Positions 10,883-22,740 of a stretch of DNA of 64,000 bases are shown piece by piece. The first letter of the stretch is position 1. Each line of letters starts with the position of its first letter. The notes under the pieces were generated by a model that was given only the letters and a program-made list of their open reading frames with translations, made no database searches and had not been told where the DNA came from. The position numbers and the translations under genes were made by a program. Origin of the DNA: Euleptes europaea (lineage: Eukaryota; Chordata; Lepidosauria; Squamata; Sphaerodactylidae); assembly GCF_029931775.1 (NCBI RefSeq), contig NC_079312.1, positions 10,113,821-10,177,820 on the forward strand. The letters run 5' to 3'.

Positions 10883-11172
10883 AAAGGTAAAGGTCCCCTG
10901 TGCAAGCACTGGGTCATTCCTAACCCATGGGGTGACGTCACATCCCGACATTTACTAGGCAGACTGTGTTTACGGGATGGTTTGCCAGTGCCTTCCCCAG
11001 TCATTTTCCCTTTACCCCCAGCAAGCTGGGTACTCATTTGACCGACCTCGGAAGGATGAAAGGCTGAGTCAACCTTGAGCCGGCTACCTGAAACTGACTC
11101 CCTCCGGGATCGAACTCAGGTCGTGAGCAGAGCTTGGACTGCAGTACTGCAGCGCACCACTCTGCGCCACGT
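10883..11172 (-). repeat. Sauria-type tRNA SINE, near full length
   Basis: On the plus strand it runs from the tail (GGTAAAGGTCCCCTGTGCAA) through GGTTTGCCAGTGCCTTCCCC to the tRNA-like head (GGGATCGAACTCAGGTCGTG and CTGCGCCACG). Unit 3 copy at 63213-63483; unit 2 has a truncated one at 35520-35660. Confidence 0.9.
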
Positions 11173-12490
11173 AAGCTGTATTGATTTTTAGCTTGGAATT
11201 CTGTGTGCTGTGTTCTTGGGTGTTATTTCCCCTGTATTTCCTTCTGCCCTTTCCCCACCCCTATTCCAATCCCATCCTCTTTTATCTTTTCTCTCTCTTT
11301 TATAATAAACCTTTAATATGTATAAAGCCCTTTTTTGGCTTCACTTAACACATTCTGTTTCTCTGGGATATTTCTCTCAGTCTCTTTCCTACATGCTGGA
11401 TGGCATGGGCCCTACATAGTTGGTTATAAGGTATTTCCTCGGGTTTCTACCCTGTCCCTTCGATATTGATTCAGCACTGTGCTAGAAGGATGCCTTCTCA
11501 GCAAGCCAAGTCTAGATGTTTGCAGGAGATCTCGGAGTAGTGGTGGCTGCCGACCAGAGTGCTTTCCAGGGACATCCTTGGCCTAAGGGAGTTTCCCAGC
11601 AAGTCAAGACACCATTCCCCACTATCACAGACAGATGGGATTTTCCAACCTGCCTGGGTGATTCATTCCCCCTCTCCCAAACCTGGAGCCCTGGGATTAT
11701 TCCCCTTTAAGGTAGCTCAACTGAGACTGGTTAGGACTCTTGCATATGCAGTAAATCGCACCAATAAAAGCATTTTCTTAAAAGGAATATTAAAAGGTTC
11801 ATGTACATACATAAGGCAAATGAGTAGGTGCAATAAAATAGAAACATGTAACTTCCTGACATACATGAAGATAGATACCGTAGATCGGCATGAGTGAAGC
11901 ATCAGGAAGACAATTCTGGCAAGATGGTTCTTTAGTTTTTCTCTTCATGATGACTCTAAGAATCAGGTTAACCCCTACCACCACCCGGTGTTTTTTTACG
12001 AGCTAGTTTTCCACCCTCCCTGTCTTTGCTGCTGGCACTTACCTGGCTTCACACGAGTAGACCTTTGTTTCCATCACAAACACCAGAGTGATGTTGTGCA
12101 GCTAATCTGTGCCAGGAGGGTGTGATTCCCTTCATTTTTGGCACTGCATGGCCCACCATCACCCTGAAGCAGGTGGCCAATTTTGAGGCTCCTAGCTTTA
12201 GTTCTGGATGAGTTATGCCAGCCACAGACAACCATAGCTTCCAGTACACATGGGGGGGGCGGAAATGCTCTGGAAATAACCTTGAACAGGATGGTTCTGT
12301 ATCAACTTGGAAAATACTGTCATCATTCAGAGGTGAGAGACCCCTTTGGAGTTATGCCTGCCACAGACAGATGGACGGACAGATGGAGCCTTAAATATAA
12401 GTAGAAGCAAAAACAGGAGGGGAACGTCCACTAAAACAACAACAACACTCTTTTGCCTCGTGAGTTGGATCAGAGCTGAGGCAGCTGAGC
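11173..12490. other. Unrecognised; possible LTR-type 3' end near 11300
   Basis: TTATAATAAACCTTTAATATG near 11300, followed by a T-rich stretch, resembles the polyadenylation end of a retroelement, but no boundaries are visible. 11700-12490 is shared with unit 2 (35724-36535). No host exon recognised. Confidence 0.35.
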
Positions 12491-12499
12491 TGGGAGTCC

Positions 12500-15400
12500 G
12501 AGCCGGAGACACAGTGGCTGTCGAGTCGTTGCTGAGTGAAAAGGACTTCTTTGCCTGGGGTTGATTGCAGGCCCCACCCTCTGCTGTTAGCTGTTGAGAG
12601 GTGGGGCTGCGATCCTTTAAATTGCAAGGCTCCTCCTTGCCAGAGGCAGAGTGGAGTCAGAGCTGCTGGGAGGTTTGTTGGTTTCAGGTTAGATCAACAC
12701 ATCAAGGTATTTCTGGTGTGAAAAGATTCACCACGAGGGTGATGATGGATGCTCGCAAACCATTTCCAGTCACCTGAAGGAGTGTGCCATGTTTGCTTTT
12801 CTCCCTGAGGACAAGATGGACTTCACCTGCCACAAGTATAAATTGGTAAGTCTCTTAGAAGGTTCGGAGTCTGGAGGAGAGGATTGCTACTCTCCATGGC
12901 ATCAAAAAAGGGGAGGATTTTGTTAACAGAAGCCTGGAGGCCATGCATAAGGAAGGGGAGACTATTCAGAAGGTCAACAGCGTGTTGCCTGCCCTAATGA
13001 GACTCCTCAGAGCTGAAACAGGTAATTGCCTTTCAGTGCCTATGCTCTTTGAATTGACCCCTTCCTGAGAACGGGTATGTTATCTGATTCAGTTAGTCAC
13101 CTACTAAGCAGGACTCAATTTACTCACAAAAGCAAGTCTTTTTATTGAATAGCTTCAATGTAATATACGTGTATAAGCAAGTATTACCAAGTCTTCAAAG
13201 CATACAAAAATGCAAGCAAGTTCTACATATTATTTAGTTTTAAAATCCAATACTTAAAATATAAAGTTAAAGAAGTCTGATTTAGTTAAAATAATCTGAT
13301 TCACACTATCTAGAATAGTAGATAAGTAAATCCTTTCATACCAAAAGCCAATCCCTTCTGGGATTCTCTTAGTCCAAAGACTTAAGAGAGATCTAATTTT
13401 CTAGCCTTTCCTTTATTTATACTGTCAAAAGTCACCTATTTACGACTTGGTATGTTTTTAAGACACATCCTCTGTAGCTGCAAGCTTCCTGCAGACTACC
13501 ATAGAAGGATTTCCTCTTCCAGCAAATGATTTGCTGGTCATAGCTATTTCCTAGACAGTCAGTTTTTAGTTTTGTTATCTCTCTATAATGATTAATTTTA
13601 CCAACATCTTCATCTCCTAAAGAACACGATAAAAATGAATATATTTTCAATATTCTACTACAATTCCTTCATATTTAAACCTTAAAACCCAGTATAGCAT
13701 TTATACACCATTATTATTAGTTAGTTATTAGTTAACAGATCAGCTAAATACGGCTTGCTTAATATGACAGCGTAAATAACCAAAAGATCGTTTAAATACG
13801 TCCTTATGCTTAGAAGACAAAAAGAGTCTTTTGGCCAGGCATGTCTAGGTTTGTCCAATTTTAAATGAAAGATAAGCCTCTAATGGCTTTTCATGAAAAA
13901 TATGGTTTTACGTTGAAGAATTCTGCAAATGTACAACACGAATACAACAGTTCATATGTTCTAATATGTCAAAGCCTATAACAGAGTGTTTCAGGATGTC
14001 CCCAAAGGCGTTTAGCAAGATGGTACTCTGTGCCATTTGAACTCAGGAATAGATTCCAGGTCCTTGCGGGGGTGGCAGAGCTGGAAACGCTGCCAGCAGA
14101 AGAATCACAACCACAAGAAAGACAGAGGGAGGAAAATAGGGAGACATGAAGAAATAGCACCGGAAGGGAAAGGTGTTGGTTGTTGGTGAATCCCTGTTGA
14201 GGGGTATAGAATGTCATGTGTCCAGGCCTGACCCCATGGTCCGGGAGGTGTGTTGCTTGCCAGGGGCGAAAATTAAAGATATTGTAGAGCAGATACCAAA
14301 ACTGGCCACACCTCAAGTTCATTACCCATTTGTGATGGTCCATGTGGGAACCAACGACACAGCCATGAACACAACAGAAAACATTAAGGCTGACTATGAA
14401 GCTCTCGGGAGGAAGCAGAAGGGAACGGCGGCACAAGTGGTGTTCTCTTCAGTCCTTCCTGTCTGAGGAAGGGGAATATGACAGGAACATAAGATAATGA
14501 AGGTGAATGACTGTCTGCATTGGTGGTGCAGGCAGGAGCGATTTGGATTCTGGGACCATGGGCTGGGTTTTCTGGACGACAACCTACTCGCATGCGATGG
14601 AATTCACCTTTCCCGGTCAGGGAAGAATATTTTGGGAAGAAACCTGGGGAGATTCAAGAGGGCTTTAAACCAATACCGCAAGGAAAGGAGATGATCAACA
14701 TAGGAATTTAAATGAGGGAGAGCAAACAGCAGAGGCCCACCTGGGAGGGACGGGTCTAAAGGAGACAAAGGTGCAGGGCTTCAGGTGTCTATGCACCATT
14801 GGCTAAAGCTTCGGCAATAAGACGGAAGAGCTTGAACTTCTAATGCAGTCAGAGATATGATTTAGTAGGAATTACAGAAGCTTGGTGGGATGATTCCCAT
14901 GACTGGAATGTAGTACTGGATGGATACGAGTTGTTCTAGAAGAACTGAACAGGTCAAAGAGGTGGTGGAGTGGTGATGTATGTGAGGAGAGGGATTGCTT
15001 GCTGAGAAATACTAGGTTGAGGAGGTGGATGGTGCCCTCCTTGAGCAGCTTGACAGGGTATCCAAACAACAAGAGCTGGTAGCTATGGATGATTTCAACT
15101 TCCCCGATGTGTGCTGGGAGACCAACTCTGCAAAGTGACCACAGTCATGCAAGTTCCTCACCTGCCTGGCGGACTTCCTTCATCAAATGGTGGCTGTAGC
15201 TACGAAGGGCTCAGCCATACTTGACTTAATATTGACCCACAGGCAAGAGATGGTAGATGAGGTGAAGGCGGTGGGGACCTTAGGGAGAAGTGATCATGTC
15301 CTCCTAGAATTCGTTTTGTTGTGGGGGACCAAGGAAGTTCATAGCCACCCACACTTGTTCGATTTTGGTAGGGCAGATTTTAATAAACTCAGAGACCTAA

Positions 15401-16682
15401 TGAGAATCATTCCATGGGCAAGACTGCTAGAAGGGAAAGGAGCAAGGAAAGGGTGGGCACTCCCAAAATATGAGCTCTTGCAAGCTCAAGCCTTCATTAT
15501 TCCAACAAGAAGGAAACACTGTAGGGGATCAAAGAAGCCAGTGTGGATGATCAGAGAACTCCATGATGAGCTAATGGAGAAAAGAGGAAATGTTCAGGAA
15601 ATGGAGGCAAGGACATACCTCTAAAGAAGAGTATCTGCGGGTTGCTAGGCACCGTAGGTCAACCATCAGAGAGGCGAACGCTCATTGAGCGAATGATCAA
15701 AGTGAGCTGAGGCTGGCCAGGGAGGCTCGCTACAAGAAAACTTTCTTTAGATTTATAAGGAGGAAACGCAAGGGAAAAGAGGCTATAGGCACACAGTTGG
15801 GTGAAAATGGAGAAATTGTGACAGAGGACAGAAAGAAAGCAGAAAGGCTCAGTGCCTACTTTGCCTCAGTTTTCCCCTGAAAAAGAGAACAGGCTCATCT
15901 AGCGATAATAGTAAGCAAGGCAAGACGTCAGGGCTGCTGGTGGACATGATCAAAGAGAAGCACCCGGCTGCATTGTATGAGTACAAATCTCCTGGGCCCC
16001 CGAGAGTGCTCAAAGAACTTTCTAGAGAGCTTGCAGAGGCTTTGTCTTGGAGGACAGGAGACATGCCACAAGACTGGAGGAGGGCAAATGTTAGCCCTAT
16101 TTTCAAAAGAGGAAAGAGGGACGACCCAGGAAACTACAGGCCAGTCTATCCCAGGGAAGATACTGCAGAAGATATTAAAGAGATCAATCTACAAGCATCA
16201 GAAGGAAAACTTGGAGATCCAGGGAAGTCAGCACGGATTTGTCCCCAACAGGTCCTGCCAGACCAACCTCGTTTTCTTATTTGATTGAGTGACGAGCTTA
16301 CTGGATTGAGAAATAGTGGTAAATGCGGTTTACCTGGATTTCAGTAATGTTCTAACAGTCTAACTGGTAAACTAGAGGACTGTGGTCTAGACTCTAGGAT
16401 AGTGAGGGAGTTGGGAATGTTTAGTCTGGAGAAGAGGAGGTTGAGGGGAAACATGATTGCTCTCTTTAAATATTTGAAAGGCTGCCACTTAAGAGGAGGA
16501 CAAGTAGCTGTTCCTGTTGGCAGCAAAAGATAGAATCATGCGTTTAAATTGAGGGTGGAAAGGTACCAGCTGGATATTAGCGGAAATTTTTAAAAATCAG
16601 CTACCTAGGAAGGTGGTAAGCTCCCCATCGCTGGCAGTCTTTAAGCAGAGGCTGGAAAAGCACGACACGGATGCTCTAGACC
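12500..16682 (+). mobile_element. CR1 LINE, long degraded copy split by an LTR (unit 1)
   Basis: The 5' part (12500-13020) holds ORF1 start-like codons with CHVC and CHKYKLVSLLEG. After the LTR, ORF1 resumes with the esterase-like part: VVGESLLRGIE, REVCCLPGAKI, VHVGTNDTA and VVFSSVLPV. ORF2 follows with the end of the endonuclease (MDDFNFPDVCWE, LDLILTHRQEM, GRSDHVLLE) and the start of the RT (PQDWRRANVSPIFKRGKRDD, QHGFVPNRSC). It then jumps to the CR1 3' end ([10 protein letters not shown] at about 16417), so the RT core with its FADD motif is deleted. Several frame changes and stops are present, so it is not active. Confidence 0.88.
13021..13983 (-). mobile_element. LTR (solo, ~0.96 kb) inside CR1, unit 1
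   Basis: The minus strand begins TGTTATAGGCTTTGACATAT and ends in the CTCAGGAAGGGGTC-like terminus shared with the larger LTRs at 48336 and 60057. It has no coding sequence. It interrupts CR1 ORF1 and is present at the same place in unit 2 (38712-39677), so it predates the duplication. It looks like a fossil solo LTR, a short relative of the 2-kb family. Confidence 0.65.
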
Positions 16683-16683
16683 A

Positions 16684-17236
16684 GGGATGGGGAACGTCAG
16701 GCCGGCGAGGACATTTCCGTGGCCCCTGGGAGCTCCAGGGCCCTGCCATTGAAACGCAGCCCAGCACAGCCCTCCCTGAAATGTTCCAGAAGCCGCAGCG
16801 TGCAGGAACGCTGAGGCACCCTTTAAACCTCCACTCACCGCCTGTCAGCTGTCGGGCGGCGGGAGGGGGGGGAGAGGAAGCCATCCGCGTGCGTGCGGTT
16901 GGCCAAGGCAGGAAGCCTTCAGCCCTGCTGGGCTGCGTGCACATGTGGGGGAAGGAGGCGGTGTGTTGGTGCTCTTTCCTGCCACCCCCAGCGGCAGCAA
17001 CACCAAGCCCAGCCCGGGGGACAACGGCGGCAGCAGCCTGGAGCTGGACTTTTGGGAGCCGGCTGAGGGGGATGAGGAGGAGGCAGGCGGCAAGGAGGAG
17101 CTGCTGCTGCTGGAGCCTGGAGGAGAAGGCCTGGCCTCATTGCTGCTGGACTCCCTGCCGCCCCCCGGGCTGGGCTCGGTGCTGCTGGCGGAGGCCTTCG
17201 AGGGGGGCGGCAGGGAAGACCGCGAACACACCGCCC
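16684..17236. repeat. GC-rich inverted repeat abutting the zinc-finger exon
   Basis: Starts CAGGGATGGGGAACGTCAGG, resembling a hAT terminus. It contains two copies of one segment in opposite orientation: 16970-17036 and 17158-17222. Both contain CCGAGCCCAGCCCGGGG-like sequence. The region ends exactly where the last zinc-finger linker ends. Both strands are open for over 100 codons, which is common in GC-rich sequence, and I recognise no protein in them. Unit 2 equivalent 42386-42918. Confidence 0.6.
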
Positions 17237-19319
17237 TTATATGGCTTCTCCCCTGTATGAATCTTTCGATGGACAGTAAGGAGGCTATTGTGAGAGAAGC
17301 ACTTTCCACATTCTAAGCATTTATATGACTTCTTCCCTGTGTGAACCATTTGATGTTGAGTAAGGTGGCTATTCCTATAGAAGCACTTTCCACACTCCAA
17401 GCATTTATACGGCTTCTCTCCTGTGTGAATCTTTTGATGTCTAGTTAGGCTGCCATTATCAGAGAAGCACTTTCCACACTCCAAACATTTATATGGCTTC
17501 TTCCCTGTATGAATCTTTTGATGTCTAGTTAGGTTGCTATTATTAGAGAAGCACTTTCCACACTCCAAGCATTTATACGGCTTCTCTCCTGTATGAGTCT
17601 TTTGATGTCTGGTTAGGGTGCCATTGTGAGAGAAGCACTTTCCACACTCCAAGCATTTATATGGCTTCTTCCCTGTGTGAATATTTTGATGTATGGTTAG
17701 GGTGGCATTCATAGAGAAGCACTTTCCACACTCCAAGCATTTATATGGCTTCTCCCCAGTGTGAGTCTTTTGATGTTTGGTTAGGGTGCTATTATGAGAG
17801 AAGCATTTTCCACACTCCAAGCATTTATACGGCTTCTCTCCTGTATGAATCTTTTGATGTCTGGTTAGGGTGCAACTGTGAGAGAAGCACTTTCCACACT
17901 CCAAACATTTATATGGCTTCTCCCCTGTGTGAATCTTTCGATGTTCAGTAAGGTGGCTAGTGTAAGAGAAGCAGTTTCCACACTCCAAGCATTTATATGG
18001 CTTCGCCCCTGTATGAACCCTTTCATGTAAAGTTAGGTTGCAATTATGAGAGAAGCACTTTCCACACTCCCAGCATTTGTACGGCTTCTGACCTGTATGA
18101 ACCCTTTCATGTGCAGTTAGACTACCATTCCGAGAGAAGCACTTTCCACACTTCAAGCATTTATATGGCTTCTCCCCTTTATGAATCCTTTCATGTGCAG
18201 TTAGACTACCATTCTGAGAGAAGCACTTTCCACACGCCAAGCATTTATATGGCTTCTCCCCTGCGTGAGTCTTTTGATGTGCAGTAAGGTTGCTATTCAG
18301 AGAGAAGCATTTTCCACACTCCAAGCATTCATATGGCTTCTGCCCTGTGTGAACCCTCTGATGTGTAGTCAGGCTGCTATTATTAGAGAAGCACTTTCCA
18401 CAATCCCAGCATCTATATGGCTTCTCCCCTGTATGAATCCTTTCATGTGTAATTAGGCTCTGAGTATGAGAGAAGCACTTTCCACACGCCAAGCATTTAT
18501 ATGGCTTCTCCCCAGTGTGAGTCTTTTTATGAGTAGTTAGATAGCCATTCCGAGAGAAGCATTTTCCACACTCCAAGCATTTATACGGCTTCTCTCCTGT
18601 GTGAATCTTTTTATGTTTAGTTAGGTCGCCATTATCAGAGAAGCACTTTCCACACTCCAAGCATTTATATGGCTTCTTCCCTGTGTGAATATTTTGATGT
18701 TTGGTTAGGGTGCTATTATGAGAGAAGCATTTTCCACACTCCAAGCATTTATACGGCTTCTCTCCTGTATGAATCTTTTGATGTCTGGTTAGGGTGCAAC
18801 TGTGAGAGAAGCACTTTCCACACTCCAAACATTTATATGGCTTCTCCCCTGTGTGAATCTTCTGATGAGTAATTAGATTGCTATTCTGAGCAAAGCATTT
18901 TCCACACTCCACGCATTTATATGGCTTCTCCCCTGAGTGCACCCTTTCATGTATTTTTAGTGCACTACTGCAGCTGAAGCTCCTTCCACATTCCAAACAT
19001 TTATACGTTTTCCAGTATGTTGTAATGGGAAGACATGTTTTAACACCAAAATTGCAGCTCAACCCATTCTTCTCCATCGAACCCTTATGCCTTCTCTTTC
19101 TTTTCCGTGTTTCATTTTGGGCAGAGACCTCTGGCTTATTTGTGCTCTGACAGCCAATCAATTCCTTCCTCTTCTTCTCTTTTACTTTCCATTTCCTTCT
19201 GCAGTCCTTCTTTGGTACTGTTTGATCCCCAGATTTCACTTCCACCTGCTGATCTTTATCTTTTTCCAAAACTCTCCTTCCTAATTCCTTTTCACTCAGC
19301 ATCTCCCTCACATCTGCAA
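17137..19319 (-). CDS. KRAB zinc-finger protein, C2H2 finger exon, 21 fingers (unit 1)
   Basis: Last exon of a KZFP gene, likely a nuclear DNA-binding repressor that recruits TRIM28 through its KRAB part. The exon starts at 19319 after an acceptor (CTCTTATGCAG); a second AG 6 nt on gives an in-frame alternative. The first ~100 residues are a basic linker ([28 protein letters not shown]). Then come 21 consecutive C2H2 fingers with 84-bp period and TGEKP-type linkers, consensus [11 protein letters not shown], all with both Cys and both His. The predicted contact residues vary between fingers, for example H-C-T-R, D-G-D-K, R-G-Y-T and N-S-N-R. The array stops abruptly after a linker (TGEKPYK) and runs ~33 residues into the adjoining GC-rich repeat before a stop, so the natural end is probably lost. 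The phase-1 start fits the KRAB exon at 21950-22079. Expression cannot be judged from sequence. Confidence 0.92.
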
Positions 19320-19634
19320 CTGCATAAGAGAGATAGAAATGAAGTAAGAATGAACCCACCCCAAATACCAGTTATCAGGTAAAGTCAGTAGTGAATGGCA
19401 TTTCCTATAATGAAAGCCACAGTCCTGGACAATCGTCAGCAAAATTTATCCACACACTACGATGACTTGGGAAAAGATCACAAAAGGAAGGGGTAGAAAG
19501 CTGCTCTTGAGACCACATTAAGGCTAGTATTTTTTCTGGTGCTTATTCAGGAAACATACAGAAAGAGAATAGGGAAAGATTTTTTTTTACAATCATGACA
19601 AAGGAATGAAAGATGGAAAGATGGCCTGAGAATT
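19320..19634. other. Intron upstream of the finger exon (unit 1)
   Basis: Minus-strand intron sequence next to the acceptor, with a pyrimidine-rich tract (TTCTATCTCTCTTATGCAG). No other feature seen. Closely matched in unit 2. Confidence 0.6.
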
Positions 19635-20070
19635 GTCCGGCTGTCCTCGGCCAGGGCTTTCTCCGCCTTGGCCCAGGACTGATGGAACTCCCTCTCAGAG
19701 GAGGGGGTTCCCAACGGGACCTGTCGCAGTTCTGCAGGGCCTGTAAAACTGAGATGCTCTGCCAGGCCTATGTTTGAGGGCTGAAATGGTTTACACGAAG
19801 CTGGCCTCCCACCTCCCCCTACATTCTTCCTACCATCTAAGTGGGAGAGCCTGACCGCCTTTTCAGTTTGGCCAAAGTCCTGTTATTGAAACAGAGCACC
19901 ACTGATGTTATATTTCAATCTGGAACTATTGTTTTTAAATTAATTATGTATTGAATTTATTCTTTTATTATGTTTTAATCATATCATTGATGTTAGTCGC
20001 CCTGAGCCTCGCTTTGGCCAGGATAGAGGGCAAGATACAAATCTAAATCTAAATAAAATAAATAAAGAAA
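19635..20070 (+). repeat. L2-type LINE 3' end
   Basis: Codons of an L2-like ORF C-terminus are visible as CAGGGCCTGTAAAACTGAGA. The 3' end is TAGTCGCCCTGAGCC, then TAAATCTAAATAAAATAAAT. Family by resemblance only. Unit 2 copy at 44935-45370. Confidence 0.65.
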
Positions 20071-20410
20071 TCTAGAGATTGAAGACATGGACAGACAAGG
20101 TAGCTCTTTCTACAAACCTGGGAAATGATCTAGGCTTGCAGAAAAATCTGGCGAAAAGAAAAATTGGGGCGTAGAACACCCAAAATAATAGAAGTAGTGC
20201 CTGTAATATAAGACACACATGCCTTCAGTGGCCATTGCAAGGCCATCACACAGTACTGTCAGCCTTCAAGCCTTGGTTTCTGTCCGTTCTGTCAGTTGCC
20301 CCCAGAAACTATGCCAACTATTCAAGGAACTGGACCATCCTGGACCAAGGAACCCTCTGACTCCCCCCTCCAGCCCGGTGCCATGTGCTTTTAGCATTCA
20401 AAGCTATGGT
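20071..20410. other. Intron, no recognised element (unit 1)
   Basis: Shared with unit 2, except that unit 2 has about 250 bp more (45585-45835) at the point corresponding to 20290. No exon signature seen. Confidence 0.5.
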
Positions 20411-20424
20411 TGGTGGTGAAAAGT

Positions 20425-21081
20425 AAATTTATGTAAGTCTATGTGGAAATATTACAAATATATTTTATTAGAAGCGCTATACAGTTTTTAAAATTCTTTA
20501 AAAGAATTACAATGGCACAATGGCCAAACTTAAGGTTGATATCTGTAACCACAAACCCAAATGCGTTTCAGCCTCTAGGGCCTTCATCAGTGGTTAGTTA
20601 AAACCTTTTCTAAAATCTGCACACATATATAGAAATACAGTGATGTGAACCAATACAAATACAAAATACAAACAGTTTAAAACCCAACCAGGTAAGTGAA
20701 TATGTTGTCTGAAAAGATAGAAGAGAAATGGGTTAGTTGCCATCTGTTTGAAAGCCCATTATATAGGTTTAGTTAAAAATGTTTTAGAAATACTTACTTA
20801 TTCTCAATTATTCAAACAACTGGTATATTGGGTTTTTGTTGTAGTACTGTAAAACATAATAATACAGCTGTATTATTATGTTTTACAGTACTACAACAAA
20901 ATCCCAGTGGCCATTGAGCCATTTTAATGCTTTTAAAGAATTTTAAAATCTGTACAGCGCTTCTAATAAAATATATTTGTAATATTTCCACATAGACTTA
21001 CATAAATTTTCCTCTCACCCAACCCCAGGTACCCAGCTTTTGTTTTCAGGTTGGGTTTTATTCCCCTCTTTTTTCTTCCAC
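20425..21081 (-). mobile_element. Penelope-like insertion, unit 1 only
   Basis: Flanked by TGGTGGTGAAAAGT at 20411-20424 and 21082-21095; unit 2 has the empty site near 45950. Long inverted ends (about 105 bp) lie at 20425-20531 and 20903-21009. The minus strand carries CACTGATGAAGGCC and AGGCTGAAACGC, a hammerhead-core-like string of the sort found in Penelope-like elements. No coding sequence. A 76-bp palindrome lies inside at 20830-20905. The family call is by inference; the insertion itself is certain. Confidence 0.7.
20830..20905. repeat. Near-perfect 76-bp palindrome with no loop
   Basis: The arms meet at AATACAG/CTGTATT (centre 20867/20868). Each arm is 38 nt with a single mismatch (20833 against 20902). 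Lies inside the unit 1-only Penelope-like insert. Confidence 0.95.
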
Positions 21082-21235
21082 TGGTGGTGAAAAGTGCCAC
21101 AGCAAAGAGAGGATGGGAAATATCTCCCCTCTACAAAACAGCTGCAAAAAAAGGCTTATGCGGTCTTATGGTCTATCCACAGAAGCACAACATGTAAATT
21201 GAAACATGTCATAGTCTTGCTGTATTCCAAATAGG

Positions 21236-21712
21236 TCAGGCTGCACCCAGACAGTTCTGTGTGCAGTTCTGGAGGCCCCACTGCAAAAGAGATGTGGACA
21301 GAATAAAGCGGGTGAAGAGCAGAGCGACAAGGAGGATCAGGGCCCTGGAGACCAAGCCCTTCGAGGATAGGCTGAGGAACTTGGGAATGCTCAGTCAGGA
21401 AGAGACTGAGTGGGGACACAATTGCTTGATGTATTTGAAAGTCTGTCCCATACCCAATTTGAAAGTCTGTCCCATACCCAATAATAGGTATCAATGAGGG
21501 ACGGAAAGGCTAAATAGTAATTTTATTTTATAATAGGAGTAGTGCAGCCTTTCTCATTGGAATGGGCTGGGGGGGTGATGAGCTCCCCCTTGCTGGCAGT
21601 CTAAAAGCAACTGTCAGATGAACACTTGTCTGGGATGATCTAGATTGATCCTGCATTGAGCACAGTTGGAGTAGATGGCATGCATGGCCCTTTCCAACTC
21701 TATGATTCTAAC
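21236..21712 (+). repeat. CR1 3' end (unit 1)
   Basis: Reads VQFWRPHCKRDVDRIKRVKS-like and RLRNLGMLS codons and ends CCTTTCCAACTCTATGATTC, the classical CR1 terminus. Contains a 24-bp tandem duplication at 21434-21481 not present in unit 2. Confidence 0.88.
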
Positions 21713-22439
<727 letters not shown>

Positions 22440-22740
22440 CAGACTTCCTCCCCCCGCCCACATTCATGCTGTTGATGAAATCGTCAACTCACCTTTCCTG
22501 CAGAGGTGCGAGAGCCAAATTCTCCCTCAGGCCGGAGGAAACGAGAAAGAAGAGAGACCCCGTGGAACTGCCCATTCCATGCACTTCCTTCTCCGCCTTC
22601 CGGAAAAACCACCCCATGGACACCTAGGAAAGGCAGGGTTGACTTCTCTGGTGCTCGCAAGGTCGTCTGGGAAATGTTGTTCCCTGCAACTAGACCCAAA
22701 CAGAATACAAAACCTGAAGTATTTGGGAACGTGGGAAATA
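22440..22740 (-). promoter_or_regulatory. KZFP promoter and first exon, copy B (unit 1)
   Basis: Minus-strand first exon ending at 22493 with donor GCAGGAAAG followed by GTGAGT. Upstream, at 22661-22690, is GGGAACAACATTTCCCAGAC, a weaker ZNF143-like element at the same relative place as in copies D and E. It sits next to a KRAB-A exon and a finger exon in the same orientation, so it is the best candidate promoter for the gene. The first exon is open in the phase that joins the KRAB exon but has no in-frame ATG, so it may be untranslated. Confidence 0.7.

Noticed and set aside
14173-15624. Host esterase-like and endonuclease-like genes
   Set aside because: VHVGTNDTA and DFNFPDVCWE are CR1 ORF1 and ORF2 motifs, in CR1 order, within an inactive LINE.
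16945-17316. Plus-strand frame reading GGSSLELDFWEPAEGDEEEA as a possible host protein exon
   Set aside because: The frame lies in a GC-rich inverted repeat where both strands are open. It overlaps the finger exon and matches no protein I recognise. Kept as a question in the findings, not as a gene.
17745-18872. Plus-strand open frames across the zinc-finger array
   Set aside because: They are antisense shadows of the 84-bp finger repeat, with the repeated words MASPL-ESF and [11 protein letters not shown]. The minus strand has the C2H2 signature.
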